Of a DNA stretch of 25,264 nucleotides, positions 7,870-15,202 are shown in pieces (positions within the stretch are counted from its first letter, which is position 1; each line of letters opens with the position of its first letter). The stretch is from CAVRZY01 sp963725415 (GTDB lineage: Bacteria; Acidobacteriota; Terriglobia; Bryobacterales; Bryobacteraceae): positions 1 to 25,264 of the forward strand of contig CAVRZY010000271.1 of assembly GCA_963725415.1 (NCBI GenBank), read 5' to 3'. Both the position numbers and the translations under genes were made by a program. Under the pieces are notes generated by a model. That model was not told the origin of the DNA, did no database searches, and worked only from the letters and a program-made list of their open reading frames with translations.

Positions 7870-7892
7870 AGGGCCGCCTACTTTCGCTTTTT

Positions 7893-7906
7893 GTTCGCCC
7901 AGGAAC
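7893..7906. promoter_or_regulatory. Possible SOS (LexA-type) operator upstream of imuA
   Basis: The inverted repeat GTTC-N6-GAAC (GTTCGCCCAGGAAC) is centred about 30 bp upstream of the imuA start. imuA-imuB-dnaE2 cassettes are usually controlled by LexA, and many LexA boxes use GTTC/GAAC half-sites, although the spacing varies by phylum and I do not know the acidobacterial consensus. No good -35/-10 pair is visible around it. Confidence 0.3.
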
Positions 7907-7932
7907 TAGTTTGCCAGTTTAAGGGGAGGATG

Positions 7933-10032
7933 TCAAGGCCATTGCAGGAAACTTTTCACGCCCAGCAACGCCGGTAGGCTGGTGGCGGCGCCAGCCGTCA
8001 GCACCACCCGGCGAAAGCCATTCCTGGTCGGAGCGTTGGGTAATCGAACGTTGAACTGGAGCACTCCCGCCACCAGGCCGGGAGCCGCGCCGGCGTAGAG
8101 GACCTCTACCGGTTGAAGGTCGATTTCCACAGTGATCGGACTACGAGGTTTTGGCAAGGGTTCAGTGGCCGGCCTCCCGTCCTGGTTGGCGGGTTCGGTG
8201 ATTCCGGCGCCGGTCGCGTAGAGGACAACGATCGAACCGGGCGCAGCCGGATTTTCCAACGAGTTGACGCTGCCGTCTTCATTTAGAGCGGCGGCGTAAC
8301 CATTCGGAGCCCGAAAGATCTCAGGAGTGGTTTCCACGACGGCCAGGATAAACTCGCGGCTCATGGATCCACCGGATTCGACTCTGAGACGGGTGTTGGG
8401 GCGCCCGGCCAAGCCGAAAGGCGCCACGGCGTTGATCTGATCCCGCTGCGCGTACAGTAACGGCGCGGGGATCTCATCGAAGAAGACCCTGCTCCCGGCC
8501 AGAGTATTGGACACGGTTCCGCTCGGATCCAGTCTCAGACCGGCGGGTTCCTGCGGCCCGAGGTTGAAACCGTAGATGGAGACCAGTTCGCCGGGCGAGA
8601 CGCGGGCGGCAACCTCGCTGGTCGCAGCGTTGGTCACGGCCACTACCGAGGGAGCGGAACTGGGGCGCAAGTCCCACTGTGAGACGAAGCTGGCAAGGCC
8701 AAGCAGGTACACATTCCCGGAGCCGTCCAGGGCGATGCCGGCGTCCGCCAGGCCGTTGAGAAGGCGGGTCGAGGAAAGAACGGCCGAGCCTTGCGCGTTG
8801 ATCTGAGTGACAAAGTTGAACGCCCCGGTGGCACTGGGGAAGTTCACTGGCTCCGTCCTTCCCACCACCACGGCGTTGCCTTGCGGATCGACGACAATGC
8901 CGAGGCCAACGTCCGGTGCGCTCCCGCCCAGGTAGGTCGAGTAAACCAGAGCGGTGCCTTCCGGGTCGATCTTCGTCACGAAGGCGTCCGTGAGGGCTGC
9001 GAGGCGAGTCTGTACGGCTCCTGGCGTGGTGGGGAACTGGGGATTTTCGGTCAAGCCTGTGAGGTAGGCGTTGCCCAGCCGATCCACCGCGATAGCCGTC
9101 ACCCAGTCTGCTGCATGAGTGAACGGCGGGACACCAACCACCGCTCCGCCCAGGTAGGTTGAATACACCAGTGCTGTCCCGCCGACGTTCAGTTTGGTGA
9201 CAAATGGGGCGGGCGCCTGATCGCTGCATTGACATTGCTTCTGAATGGCTCCCGGTGTGGTCGGAAAATCGTTCGCACTGGTGGTGCCCGTGATGTAGGC
9301 ATTGCCGGCAGCATCCACCGCGATTGCATTGCCGATGTCAGACTTACCGGCGCAGTAGCTGCTCCCGACACAACTCGTCTTGCTGCCACCCAGGAAGGTG
9401 GAGTAGACCAGCGCGTTCCCAGCGGCATTCAGCTTGGTGACAAACGCAGTTGTGGAGGGCGATTTGAAATCCTGCGACACATTCCCGGTGGTCTGAAACG
9501 AGCCCGCGGTGACCGGGTAGTCCGGGGAATTCGTGTGTCCCGTAATGTAGGCATTTCCAGCCGCGTCCACCGCCACGGCGTGTGGCGAGTTTTCGCCTCC
9601 TCCCCCCAGGTAGGTCGAGTAGACCAGCATTCCGGCCGGGTTCAGCTTCGCCACAAACGCCTGAGAGTAATTAGCGCCGGGGCGAGTCTTCTGGAGAGCG
9701 TTCAGGGTGGGAAAATCCGACGAATCGGTGTCTCCCACCACATAGGCGTTTCCTGAGGCGTCCACGGCGATGCCGGAGGGATGATCATCGCGACTGCCGC
9801 CCAGAGTGATGTCATAGATCACCCCGCCTTCCCGGTCCAGCTTCGCGACAAAAACATCCATGTTGGGTGGCTCCGTCGCCCCGGTTACATACACGTAGCC
9901 GTTGGAATCGGCTGCGATGCGCGTTGCCGTCCGGTTGCCGGCGCCGCCGACATAGGTCGAGTAACCCACCATCTGGCCAGGCAGGGCAGCCGCGACCAGG
10001 CAGAGCAGAACGACTGTGCAAGCCGCCCTCAT
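7933..10032 (-). CDS. Secreted SBBP-repeat beta-propeller protein with TIGR03437-like C-terminus
   Basis: This 699-aa protein starts with a Sec signal peptide (MRAACTVVLLCLVAAALPGQ). About seven SBBP blades follow (residues 24 to about 440), each carrying YSTYLGG, then IAVDAAGNAYITG, and FVTKLN. The last ~240 residues (from VVAVTNAATSE, about 458) match the C-terminal domain typical of Solibacter secreted proteins, with LVSIYGFNLGP and IVVLYATGAGITEP. It is probably exported and surface-bound or released; no catalytic residues are evident. Its ATG overlaps the vapC stop as ATGA, so translation is coupled to a toxin gene, which is unusual. Substrate and role are unknown. Confidence 0.85.
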   Translation of the reverse strand: MRAACTVVLLCLVAAALPGQMVGYSTYVGGAGNRTATRIAADSNGYVYVTGATEPPNMDVFVAKLDREGGVIYDITLGGSRDDHPSGIAVDASGNAYVVGDTDSSDFPTLNALQKTRPGANYSQAFVAKLNPAGMLVYSTYLGGGGENSPHAVAVDAAGNAYITGHTNSPDYPVTAGSFQTTGNVSQDFKSPSTTAFVTKLNAAGNALVYSTFLGGSKTSCVGSSYCAGKSDIGNAIAVDAAGNAYITGTTSANDFPTTPGAIQKQCQCSDQAPAPFVTKLNVGGTALVYSTYLGGAVVGVPPFTHAADWVTAIAVDRLGNAYLTGLTENPQFPTTPGAVQTRLAALTDAFVTKIDPEGTALVYSTYLGGSAPDVGLGIVVDPQGNAVVVGRTEPVNFPSATGAFNFVTQINAQGSAVLSSTRLLNGLADAGIALDGSGNVYLLGLASFVSQWDLRPSSAPSVVAVTNAATSEVAARVSPGELVSIYGFNLGPQEPAGLRLDPSGTVSNTLAGSRVFFDEIPAPLLYAQRDQINAVAPFGLAGRPNTRLRVESGGSMSREFILAVVETTPEIFRAPNGYAAALNEDGSVNSLENPAAPGSIVVLYATGAGITEPANQDGRPATEPLPKPRSPITVEIDLQPVEVLYAGAAPGLVAGVLQFNVRLPNAPTRNGFRRVVLTAGAATSLPALLGVKSFLQWP

Positions 10033-10454
10033 AGGAAAGCCCGGTCCAGACAGGCGATGAACTGAATCCCCGGCACGATCTTGCGGCTCAGGCGGTCGTC
10101 GTTGGTAATGAAGAGGTCGCAGCCAGCCTGTGCCGCGCAGGCCAACTGGATGGCGTCTGGGGCGCGGAGGCTCTTGTCATGCCGAAGCCGCGCATAAATC
10201 CGGGCACAGGCCCGGTCAAAGGGGATCAACAGAACCGCGGGCGACGTAAGGGCTTCCTCATACTTCGCAGCCAGGTCCGGGCGGCCGGCTTCGGTCGGTT
10301 TGACCAGAACCTCGCCTAAGGTGACTGTGGAAGTGCAAAGTTGATCTCGCCGTTCATTCATACGCTCGCGGAGAGCGACAACTTTTCGGGCCAGTTCCCC
10401 GCGCCCTTCCAGCAGGTAAATAAACAGGTTGGTGTCCCAGAAGATCCGGCTCAC
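10029..10454 (-). CDS. vapC: VapC-type PIN-domain ribonuclease toxin
   Basis: This 141-aa PIN protein shows the acidic metal-binding residues D7 (WDTNLFIYLL), E48 (TLGEVLVKP), D100 (APDAIQLAC) and D119/D120 (ITNDDRL). VapC proteins are Mg-dependent RNases that often cut tRNA or rRNA. The start ATG overlaps the stop of the upstream gene by 4 bp and the stop overlaps the SBBP start by 4 bp. This gives a tightly coupled three-gene unit. Length and motifs are intact, so an active toxin is expected. Its partner is not a normal small VapB but the 166-aa protein upstream. Confidence 0.9.
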   Translation of the reverse strand: MSRIFWDTNLFIYLLEGRGELARKVVALRERMNERRDQLCTSTVTLGEVLVKPTEAGRPDLAAKYEEALTSPAVLLIPFDRACARIYARLRHDKSLRAPDAIQLACAAQAGCDLFITNDDRLSRKIVPGIQFIACLDRAFL

Positions 10455-10951
10455 TCCCAGCCCTCCCGCAGGCGCTGCACGTATTGATCCGGGTCCTCGT
10501 CCTGCCAGATTTCGCCGCCCAGCCCGCGAAGGGTCAGGATGGGGTCCGGCGAATCTTCCCGATCCCAGCCATCTTTTGCAAACTCATTCTCGTACCAGTC
10601 CAACAGTGGATGGTAACGGGACGGAATCTGGTCTCGCCGGGGCGTGATCTTACCGGTTCGGTGGGGGTGCGCCGAGTCGCTCGGCCGGAAGAGCCGGCGG
10701 GTGTTCGGACCGGTGGCGTAAAGTGAGCGGTAGCCGGTGGGGTTGGGCGCTTTGTTGGCGACGCAGTGCAGATAGGCATGGACGCTAAGCCCCGGGCGAA
10801 TCCGTTCACCGAGATTCTCCCGGGCCGCACGCTCAACGATTTCCTGCACTGAGAAATCGCGGCGATCCGGGTGTTCCCGATGCAGGAGAGCGGTGGCGAT
10901 CCAGACCTCATCGGCGAGGCGAACGGCAGCGGTAGAAGGAATGGTGTTCAT
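10451..10951 (-). CDS. Candidate non-canonical antitoxin partner of VapC
   Basis: This 166-aa soluble protein is coupled to vapC by an ATGA overlap. Residues about 8-60 (ADEVWIATALLHREHPDR, then FSVQEIVERAARE) look like a winged-helix or helix-turn-helix region. A middle block follows (VHAYLHCVANKAPNPTGYR, then YRSLYATG and LFRPSD). The C-terminus is acidic with HPLLDWYENEF and GGEIWQDED. I do not recognise it as VapB, AbrB, RHH or Phd. I chose ATG 10951 because the promoter -10 box lies at 10968-10973 and transcription should begin near 10961, which rules out the open frame up to 10996. A palindrome on the promoter suggests self-repression. The antitoxin role is inferred from position. Confidence 0.6.
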   Translation of the reverse strand: MNTIPSTAAVRLADEVWIATALLHREHPDRRDFSVQEIVERAARENLGERIRPGLSVHAYLHCVANKAPNPTGYRSLYATGPNTRRLFRPSDSAHPHRTGKITPRRDQIPSRYHPLLDWYENEFAKDGWDREDSPDPILTLRGLGGEIWQDEDPDQYVQRLREGWE

Positions 10952-10960
10952 TTTACATCC

Positions 10961-10996
10961 ATACATATGTATACAACATGCTGGAGCGCGGGGCAA
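10961..10996 (-). promoter_or_regulatory. Sigma-70-type promoter with palindromic operator
   Basis: On the minus strand TTGCCC (10991-10996), a 17-bp spacer and TATACA (10968-10973) form a good promoter. The perfect 12-bp palindrome ATACATATGTAT (10961-10972) overlaps the -10 box and the expected start point. This is the usual layout for TA autorepression. It drives the antitoxin-vapC-SBBP unit. Confidence 0.6.
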
Positions 10997-11015
10997 GCGG
11001 TAGGCTGCCAGAGCT

Positions 11016-11843
11016 TCACTGTTCGCTGAACCCGGTGGTGGCCCGGAAGGCTTCCACGTAGTGGCCGTCCTTCCTGAAGGCCCGGGCGCGGAGAGCTGCC
11101 TTCAGTTTCTCCAGACGCGCGGGGTCCCAGTCCGGGCGGTAGCGCTGGATAGCGGGCGGGAACTGGCTGACGTGGGCTAGGGCGGCGTTCAGCTTGGTTT
11201 CGACCACGCCGTCGATGTTGACGAAGTAGTTCGCGTCTTTGGCGGTGGCGTAATAGAAGAACTCGGCCGGGACTTTCCACGGCTGGAGGCCATCGTGGAG
11301 GCGCTGGTTGGGGAAGTAGAGGTGCCATTCCGCTGCCCGGATGGCGTCGATGGTGTTCATGGCGGCCATACGGTGGTCAGTCTTGTGCCAGCGGACATAC
11401 TCCGAGCCGGGGTCAATCGACAGAGCCACGTCGGGGCGGTACTTCCGAATCAATCCGGTCACCTGCTCGACCAGGTCGCGCGGGTTGGCGTACTCAAGCA
11501 TGCCGTCGTGGTATTGCAGCCAGATCAGGTTCTCTTTGGGGATGCCGATGATGCGGCAGGCCTCTTCTTCTTCGGCCTTGCGAATGCGCGCCAGCCGCTC
11601 GGAGGTCATTTCCGGGTCGTAGGAACCCTTGTCGTCGTTGGTGTAGATCACGATGTGGATCCTGTTCTGGTTCTTGGCCAGCAGGGCCAGGGTGCCGGCG
11701 CAGCAGAAGGTATCGTCGTCGGGGTGCGGGGTGAACAGCATGATGGTTTTGCCTTGCAGGGTCTCGAGTCGGGCGGTCTGGGCCAGGAGGGAGTTCAGCA
11801 GTCCGGCTACAAAGATGGGGAGGAGAAAATGATTGAGTCGCAC
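11016..11843 (-). CDS. Secreted PIG-L-family N-deacetylase
   Basis: This 275-aa protein has a signal peptide (hydrophobic residues 6-21, ending LLAQ). The PIG-L/LmbE zinc motif follows: H40-P-D-D43 (TPHPDDDTF) with a second site H153xxxDH157 (RWHKTDHR). Members remove acetyl groups from N-acetylglucosamine-type or related sugars; the substrate here cannot be read from sequence. The start is GTG 11843, the only in-frame start placed before the signal peptide, with GGAG about 12 bases upstream. It is divergent from the abrB-vapC pair and lies 64 bp upstream of the antitoxin-vapC-SBBP unit on the same strand. Export suggests action on cell-wall, exopolysaccharide or environmental glycans. Confidence 0.88.
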   Translation of the reverse strand: MRLNHFLLPIFVAGLLNSLLAQTARLETLQGKTIMLFTPHPDDDTFCCAGTLALLAKNQNRIHIVIYTNDDKGSYDPEMTSERLARIRKAEEEEACRIIGIPKENLIWLQYHDGMLEYANPRDLVEQVTGLIRKYRPDVALSIDPGSEYVRWHKTDHRMAAMNTIDAIRAAEWHLYFPNQRLHDGLQPWKVPAEFFYYATAKDANYFVNIDGVVETKLNAALAHVSQFPPAIQRYRPDWDPARLEKLKAALRARAFRKDGHYVEAFRATTGFSEQ

Positions 11844-11905
11844 GAATTGATATTACTCCACCTGCATACCGTCGGCTTTGCGCCCCGAGTAGGACGTACG
11901 TGCCA

Positions 11906-11934
11906 TTGTTTTACTTCGGGTTCCGCGTTATACT
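11906..11934 (+). promoter_or_regulatory. Sigma-70-type promoter of the abrB-vapC pair
   Basis: TTGTTT (11906-11911), a 17-bp spacer and TATACT (11929-11934) form a near-consensus promoter ending 19 bp before the antitoxin ATG. The expected transcription start is near 11941, giving a leader of roughly 13 nt that includes the AGGT ribosome binding site. It rules out translation from the upstream ATG at 11900. Confidence 0.65.
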
Positions 11935-11953
11935 TGTGGGCGTGAGGTATTAC

Positions 11954-12208
11954 ATGCAGACCAGGGTTTCCGTGAAGGGCCAGATCGTGATCCCCGCTCC
12001 GCTCAGGCACAAGTACGGCATCAAGAAGGGCATGAAGGTTCACTTCCTCGAAGAGGATGGCAAGATCATTCTTGAGCCGGTTAACGACCGGCTCTTGCGG
12101 AGTTTGCGGGGAATACTGAAGGGGACTGGAGCGCTGGAAGAATTGATGGCCGAGCGGGCGCTTGACAGGGAGAGAGAGGATGCCAAATTCTCCCCTCGTG
12201 TTCGATAG
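11954..12208 (+). CDS. vapB: AbrB/MazE-like swapped-hairpin antitoxin
   Basis: This 84-aa protein begins MQTRVSVKGQIVIPAPLR, the SpoVT-AbrB DNA-binding fold used by many VapB and MazE antitoxins. A polar, charged C-terminal tail (about 48-84) would bind the toxin. I chose ATG 11954 over the open frame from 11900 because AbrB proteins start a few residues before the VSVKGQIVIP strand and because the promoter lies at 11906-11934. It overlaps the toxin gene by 29 bp. It probably represses its own promoter. No defect is visible. Confidence 0.88.
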   Translation: MQTRVSVKGQIVIPAPLRHKYGIKKGMKVHFLEEDGKIILEPVNDRLLRSLRGILKGTGALEELMAERALDREREDAKFSPRVR

Positions 12209-12584
12209 TTGGGCAATCGTCGCCTATTTGCAGGCCGAACCTGCCGCTGATGAGGTCGAATCGCTCATATGCGTAGCGGAACAGACCGGGCGTCCGATGT
12301 GGATCACGGCTGTGAACCTTGGAGAGGTCTGGTACAAGGTGGCGCGCAGTCATTCGGACCAGAAGGCCGATCAGGCGGTAGGCACAATTCGAGAGCTTGG
12401 GCTGAGGATGAGAAACGCAGATTGGGACTTGACGCGCGAGGCGGCCCGCCTCAAGGCTAGGTACCGCTTGTCTTATGCTGATTGCTTCGCGGCGGCCTTA
12501 GCCAAGCAAGAGGGGACGGCAGTCATCACGGGCGATCCGGAGTTCCGGCAACTGGAGAAGGAAGTGAAGGTCCACTGGCTGTAG
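12180..12584 (+). CDS. vapC: VapC-type PIN-domain toxin
   Basis: This 134-aa PIN nuclease carries the acidic residues D9 (LVFDSWAIVAYL), E49 (VNLGEVWYK), D101 (SYADCFAAALA) and D119 (VITGDPEF). ATG 12180 has a purine-rich GGGAGAGAGAGG site directly upstream and gives a normal PIN start; an earlier TTG at 12162 is less likely. It overlaps the AbrB-like antitoxin gene, so both are translated together. It is not close in sequence to the other VapC at 10029-10454, so the two pairs look independently acquired. It converges on the ABC permease gene with a 12-bp gap and no clear terminator. Confidence 0.9.
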   Translation: MPNSPLVFDSWAIVAYLQAEPAADEVESLICVAEQTGRPMWITAVNLGEVWYKVARSHSDQKADQAVGTIRELGLRMRNADWDLTREAARLKARYRLSYADCFAAALAKQEGTAVITGDPEFRQLEKEVKVHWL

Positions 12585-12596
12585 TCAGCCCTGCCC

Positions 12597-13388
12597 TCAC
12601 GTCCCCGTGGAGGTGTAGTTGCGCACCCCGCGGTTCCAGACCAGGATGGCCGCAGCGAGGAATGCCGCCGTAACCAGGGGCAGCAGGTAGGCGTAGACCT
12701 GGTAGACGTCCTTGCGCAGCAGGTGGGCTGTGGGATAGAAGCTCGCAAAGCCGAAGGGGACCACCCAGCTCAACAAGAACCGGATGAAGCCGCCGTAAAT
12801 GTCCAGGGGGTAGCGGCCGAAGGCCAGCATGTTGTAGATGGGAGGAATCACGCCCACCCGGTCTTCCATCCAGAATGAAACGCAGGTCAGCATCAGGAAG
12901 ACCGAGGTGTAGAGCGCGCAGCCGCACAGGGAGGCGAGGATCAGGAACAACCAGTCGGAAAGGCCCAGGTGCAGGTTCAGTCTCTGGGCACAGGTCACCA
13001 CAATGAAAACGCCCAGCACGGCGTCCCCCACAGCCTCCAGGCGGAATTTCTCAAGCAGAATCTGAAACAGCGCATTGAGCGGCCGCAGCAGGACCTGGTC
13101 GAACTTCCCCATAATGATGTAGGCATCGCTGAAGTAGTACAGATTGATGCTGATCATGTTGAACAGCGACAGCGGCAGCAGCGAGAAGCCGTACAGAAAC
13201 AGGATCTCCGTGAAGTTCCAGCCGACGATCTGGGGGACGCGGCGGAAGATCAGGAAGACCACCGCGATTCCGAATACAGTGGCCAGAGTCATCGTTAGCG
13301 TGGAGATCAGAAAGTCCCCGCGGTAGGCCAGCCTCACCTTCGAGTACTGGATGAAGTACTGGACGAACAGGGAGAGGTAACGGCGCAT
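12597..13388 (-). CDS. ABC-2-type exporter permease (second subunit)
   Basis: This 263-aa membrane protein has about six hydrophobic helices (for example DFLISTLTMTLATVFGIAVV and LFLILASLCGCALYTSVFLM). It also has the cytoplasmic motif YYFSDAYIIMGKFDQVLLRP, typical of the ABC-2 permease family PF06182. It would pair with the permease encoded just upstream and with the ATPase to export an unknown substrate. Its ATG immediately follows the stop of the upstream permease with no gap. It is the last gene of the mqnA-mqnC-ABC run. Confidence 0.85.
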   Translation of the reverse strand: MRRYLSLFVQYFIQYSKVRLAYRGDFLISTLTMTLATVFGIAVVFLIFRRVPQIVGWNFTEILFLYGFSLLPLSLFNMISINLYYFSDAYIIMGKFDQVLLRPLNALFQILLEKFRLEAVGDAVLGVFIVVTCAQRLNLHLGLSDWLFLILASLCGCALYTSVFLMLTCVSFWMEDRVGVIPPIYNMLAFGRYPLDIYGGFIRFLLSWVVPFGFASFYPTAHLLRKDVYQVYAYLLPLVTAAFLAAAILVWNRGVRNYTSTGT

Positions 13389-14186
13389 CTATCCCCCGTG
13401 GATGGTGATGCGGCGGCTCATGGCCCGCCAGAACCAGGCGCCAAAGGCCAGCAGGAAAAACACCCAGAAGGCCTCCAGCGCCAGATCGCGCGCCATCTCG
13501 GGCCAGGACATCTTTCCCAGGTAAATCATGACCGGAGTGAAACCGATGTGCTGGAAGGGGAGCAGAGCGGAAAGTTCGCGCAGCGGGGCAGGGAACAGGG
13601 TGATGGGTACCAGCAGCCCGGACAGCAGGTCCTGCATCCAGAACTTGGCCCGCAGCAAGCCCAGGATCGAGGTCAGGCGCACCGCGCAACTGCCGACGAT
13701 GAAGTTCAGGCCTGCCACGATCAGTACACTCCCCGCCAGGGAAGCTAGAAAGGCCGCGAAGTGCGCCACTCCGGCAGGCGGCAGAACGGGAAAAATCAGG
13801 CCCAGCACCAGGGCTGTGGGCGCGGTGAGCAGGAACAGGCGGAAAGCCGATTCACCGGCAGCCCGCGCAATGTAACTCATCTGAACGCTCACGGGCTTGA
13901 GCATTGCGGCAGTGATCTTGCCTTCCAAAATATCCTCGGCCATTTCGGTGTCGATGTTGTTGAAGTACATCGAGCGAATGATCCAGCCCACCGCCACGTA
14001 GGTGATCATCTGGGGAAAGCTGAATCCGGCAAAACCCGGATCGGTCTGATAGATGGCCCGCCAGATGAAGTAGTAGACGGTCACGTTGATGAAGTAGGTG
14101 ATGATGCCCGTGTAGTAACGCAGGCGGAAGGCGAGCATGTTCAAGAACCCGATGCGCGAGAATTCTAAGAGGACGCCGGGTTGCAC
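13389..14186 (-). CDS. ABC-2-type exporter permease (first subunit)
   Basis: This 265-aa protein with about six membrane helices (for example YYTGIITYFINVTVYYFIW and VLIVAGLNFIVGSC) belongs to the same PF06182-like family as the next gene. It carries the related cytoplasmic motif MAEDILEGKITAAMLKPVS. The start is GTG 14186, overlapping the ATPase 3' end by 22 bp; an internal ATG at residue 16 is possible but would clip the N-terminal amphipathic segment. Two different permeases plus one ATPase make a heterodimeric exporter. The substrate cannot be inferred. Confidence 0.85.
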   Translation of the reverse strand: MQPGVLLEFSRIGFLNMLAFRLRYYTGIITYFINVTVYYFIWRAIYQTDPGFAGFSFPQMITYVAVGWIIRSMYFNNIDTEMAEDILEGKITAAMLKPVSVQMSYIARAAGESAFRLFLLTAPTALVLGLIFPVLPPAGVAHFAAFLASLAGSVLIVAGLNFIVGSCAVRLTSILGLLRAKFWMQDLLSGLLVPITLFPAPLRELSALLPFQHIGFTPVMIYLGKMSWPEMARDLALEAFWVFFLLAFGAWFWRAMSRRITIHGG

Positions 14187-15199
14187 CGCGCTGCCTCCTG
14201 AGGCAATCCGCCCAGATAGATCTGCTTAACCACTTCCTCGATGGGTTGCTCTTCAATGGCGATGTCCAGCACCTCGACGGCGTTCACCACCAGGCGGATG
14301 ACTTCGGCGGTGGAACGCTCTTCGCGAGCGAAGGCCAGACGGTAGGTGAGGTCGTCGATCTTGTCGCGCTGGACGCGCGCGATCTCCAGTCGCTCGAAGC
14401 GCTGAGCCTGCTCGCGGTCCTTGAAATCGAAGGTGATCGTGGTCTCCCGCCAAAGCTGCCTTTTCAGCTCGGCCAAAGCGCCGTCGAACAGCAGCCGGCC
14501 GTGGTCGATGATCAGCAGGCGGCTGCACAATTCCTCGATATTGGAAAGGTCGTGCGTGGTGAGCAGAACCGTGGTTCCGTACTCGCGGTTGACCTGTTTT
14601 AGGAAGGTGCGGATGTTTTCCTTGGCCACGATATCCAGGCCAATGGTCGGCTCGTCGAGGAATAACAGCGGCGGGTTGTGCAACAAAGCCGCGGCAATGT
14701 CGCAACGCATCCTCTCGCCCAGGCTCAACTTGCGCGCGGGCGTGTGTAAGTAGCGGCCGATCTCCAGGACTTCATTGAACTGCCGCATGCGCGCCTGATA
14801 GTCGCTGTCCGAGACGTAGTAGATCTTCTTGAGCAACCGGAAGGACTCGACTACCGCGATGTCCCACCACAGTTGTGTGCGCTGGCCGAAGACGGCGCCG
14901 ATGGTCCGGGTGTAACGGGAGCGGTCACGGAAGGGAACAAAGCCGTTGGCGCGGATCGAGCCTGCCGTGGGCACCAGGATGCCGGTCAGCATCTTGATGG
15001 TGGTGGACTTGCCGGCGCCGTTGGGACCGATGTAGCCAACCATCTCGCCGGGCCCGATTCGGAAGGCGATGCCATCCACCGCCCGGAGGGTGGCGTATTC
15101 CCGCACGAACAGGTTCTGGAGCGCACCCCACAGTCCCTCGCGCCGCTGGAAGGTCCGGAACTCTTTGACCAGTTCTTCGACTTCGACGATGCCCGGCAT
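14165..15199 (-). CDS. ABC exporter ATP-binding protein
   Basis: This 344-aa nucleotide-binding subunit has Walker A GPNGAGKST (58-66), Q-loop Q106, signature LSLGERMR (158-165), Walker B LLFLDEPTIGLD (178-189) and switch histidine H216 (TTHDLSNIEE). The ~100-residue C-terminal extension after LLFDGALAEL is usual for ABC-2 exporter ATPases of the drug and polysaccharide type. It starts 3 bp after the mqnC stop, so it is likely co-transcribed with the menaquinone genes. No substrate-binding protein is nearby, which agrees with export. Confidence 0.92.
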   Translation of the reverse strand: MPGIVEVEELVKEFRTFQRREGLWGALQNLFVREYATLRAVDGIAFRIGPGEMVGYIGPNGAGKSTTIKMLTGILVPTAGSIRANGFVPFRDRSRYTRTIGAVFGQRTQLWWDIAVVESFRLLKKIYYVSDSDYQARMRQFNEVLEIGRYLHTPARKLSLGERMRCDIAAALLHNPPLLFLDEPTIGLDIVAKENIRTFLKQVNREYGTTVLLTTHDLSNIEELCSRLLIIDHGRLLFDGALAELKRQLWRETTITFDFKDREQAQRFERLEIARVQRDKIDDLTYRLAFAREERSTAEVIRLVVNAVEVLDIAIEEQPIEEVVKQIYLGGLPQEAARCNPASS

Positions 15200-15202
15200 T
15201 GG

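Noticed and set aside
8800..10000. CRISPR-like periodic repeats in the SBBP gene
   Set aside because: The repetition is at the protein level (beta-propeller blades of about 65-80 residues) with variable DNA; there is no short identical repeat with spacers.
10952..10996. Longer start for the 166-aa antitoxin candidate
   Set aside because: A promoter occupies 10968-10996, so those codons would lie upstream of the transcription start.
11900..11953. Longer start for the AbrB-like antitoxin
   Set aside because: It overlaps a near-consensus promoter (11906-11934) and adds residues not seen in AbrB-type antitoxins.
12585..12596. Terminator between convergent vapC and the permease gene
   Set aside because: The gap is only 12 bp and I see no stem-loop with a T-run.
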